Shown here: positions 12,833 through 13,575 of the stretch, piece by piece | Layout: every line of letters starts with the position of its first letter | Position numbering within the stretch: position 1 is the stretch's first letter | Assembly: GCA_027604685.1 (NCBI GenBank) | Contig: JADHYX010000250.1 | Coordinates: forward strand, 18,219 to 31,793 | Reading direction: 5' to 3' | Source of the DNA: Lobulomyces angularis | Lineage: Eukaryota > Chytridiomycota > Chytridiomycetes > Lobulomycetales > Lobulomycetaceae | Length of the DNA: 13,575 nt | Position numbers and translations under genes: made by a program | Notes under the pieces: model-generated | Database searches by the model: none | What the model was told of the DNA's origin: nothing | The model's input: the letters and a program-made list of their open reading frames with translations, nothing else

Positions 12833-13575
12833 GTGCCTAGAATTGCTACTGGACAGGAACATATTTCGGAAAGCATCCTAAGCATACTCAAGTTAGCATC
12901 ATCGATAGTCGCCGAAACTATTGTTATACCGACCGAATACAAATCCACTCTAAACTTTTTGACAACTGTTTTCTTTTGTCAGACATGTATCAGAAATCTC
13001 CCTACTGGTGTTACGATTGAATCCTTACAAGACAAAATAGCTGATATACACATATCTGTAGTGTTTCTAACGAATCAGGGCACTCTATAGAAGATATGAT
13101 TTACGGACCATTATTGGACGTTCAAAGGTGGTGAAAAGATAGGAGATTTTGTAGAAGTCCAACAACACGTAGAAGATACAATAATATCTGACATTAAAAA
13201 TTTCATGAAAAACAAAATAAATGATCAAAGCATTTTTGAAAAATGCATTAAAAGGGAAACTGGTTTAGATAAGAATAAACAATTGACGCTAACAGCTTCT
13301 CGGCCAGTAGTGACAAATTTAAACGTTGACGTCCTTTTATTGAAAAGTCCTTAGTGTCTGTGGTGTTTCTGAAGATAACAATATAGCGGATATGTTTGGG
13401 TTCAAAGAGAAATTACGAGAAGTTTGACATGAATACTATATGTGTTAATGGATTTAATAAAAGATATTCTAAAGAATATACAGTAAGTTTTCAGTAGGTT
13501 ATTTTGTCTGAACCAATATATATTAAATATGAAGGTGCAAGTAAGATATTAAAAGAATATATTTCTAAAGGTCAA
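12833..13575 (+). pseudogene. Frame-broken coding-like block, unidentified (continues past the window)
   Basis: After 12830 the long A/T tracts stop. My hand count over 12841-13080 gives about 38% G+C, close to the conserved METAP2 exons and well above the spacers. Open stretches lie in all three plus frames: 12833-13087 (85 codons), 12841-13017, 13045-13131 (SIEDMIYGPLLDVQRW), 13100-13351 (84 codons, with FKGGEKIGDFVEVQQ and LTLTASRPVVTNLNVDVL), 13344-13424 (CGVSEDNNIADMFGF), 13387-13494 (VNGFNKRYSKEY) and 13498 to the end (EPIYIKYEGASKILKEY). The coding signal appears to hop between frames, as in a decayed gene or an old element such as a retrotransposon ORF. No frame has a convincing start or recognisable domain. 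Gaps such as 13068-13090 look GT...AG-like, but removing them does not restore a frame. Identity unknown. Confidence 0.45.

Noticed and set aside
13483..13497. GTAAGTTTTCAG(TAG) as a 12-15-nt mini-intron, and similar GT...AG strings at 13052-13076 and 13355-13386
   Set aside because: Removing them does not give one continuous frame, and every supported intron in the window is at least 38 nt.

Overview
This 13.6-kb window is nuclear DNA of a strongly AT-rich eukaryote. It holds six intron-bearing protein genes, one weak candidate small gene, and a frame-broken coding-like block at the right edge. I reconstructed 28 short introns (about 38-143 nt). They are GT-AG, A/T-homopolymer-rich, and placed so that every reading frame joins exactly. 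The gene set is a myristoylated ARL1 GTPase, a type 2 methionine aminopeptidase, a SUMO protease, an F-box-type protein, and a tryptophan-and-coil protein resembling the CCDC191/Sfi1 group. The last of these, if correct, suggests an organism with centrioles or flagella. A zoosporic fungus or another flagellate opisthokont would fit, but the lineage is inferred, not shown.

Layout, left to right. 276-1371 (-): a four-exon gene whose second exon looks like the helical core-binding half of a tyrosine recombinase, followed by a charged nuclear-type tail with no catalytic half. 1401-1749 (+): possible small two-exon gene. 1819-2811 (-): two-exon F-box-like gene. 3549-6760 (+): twelve-exon CCDC191/Sfi1-like gene. 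7066-9421 (-): three-exon Ulp1/SENP protease with a complete His-Asp-Gln-Cys active site. 9564-10563 (+): six-exon ARL1, divergent from the protease across only 142 bp. 11043-12753 (-): seven-exon METAP2 with all five metal ligands. 12833-13575 (+): coding-like fragments scattered over all three frames.

The genes do not form an operon or a single pathway. They cover Golgi traffic (ARL1), N-terminal methionine removal (METAP2), SUMO processing (Ulp1), probable ubiquitin-ligase substrate choice (F-box) and probable centrosome or basal-body structure. I see no RNA gene, CRISPR array or intact mobile element. The points most worth a second look are the orphan recombinase-like domain, the broken block at the right end, and four introns in which a plausible upstream AG is passed over for a second AG 21-34 nt downstream.
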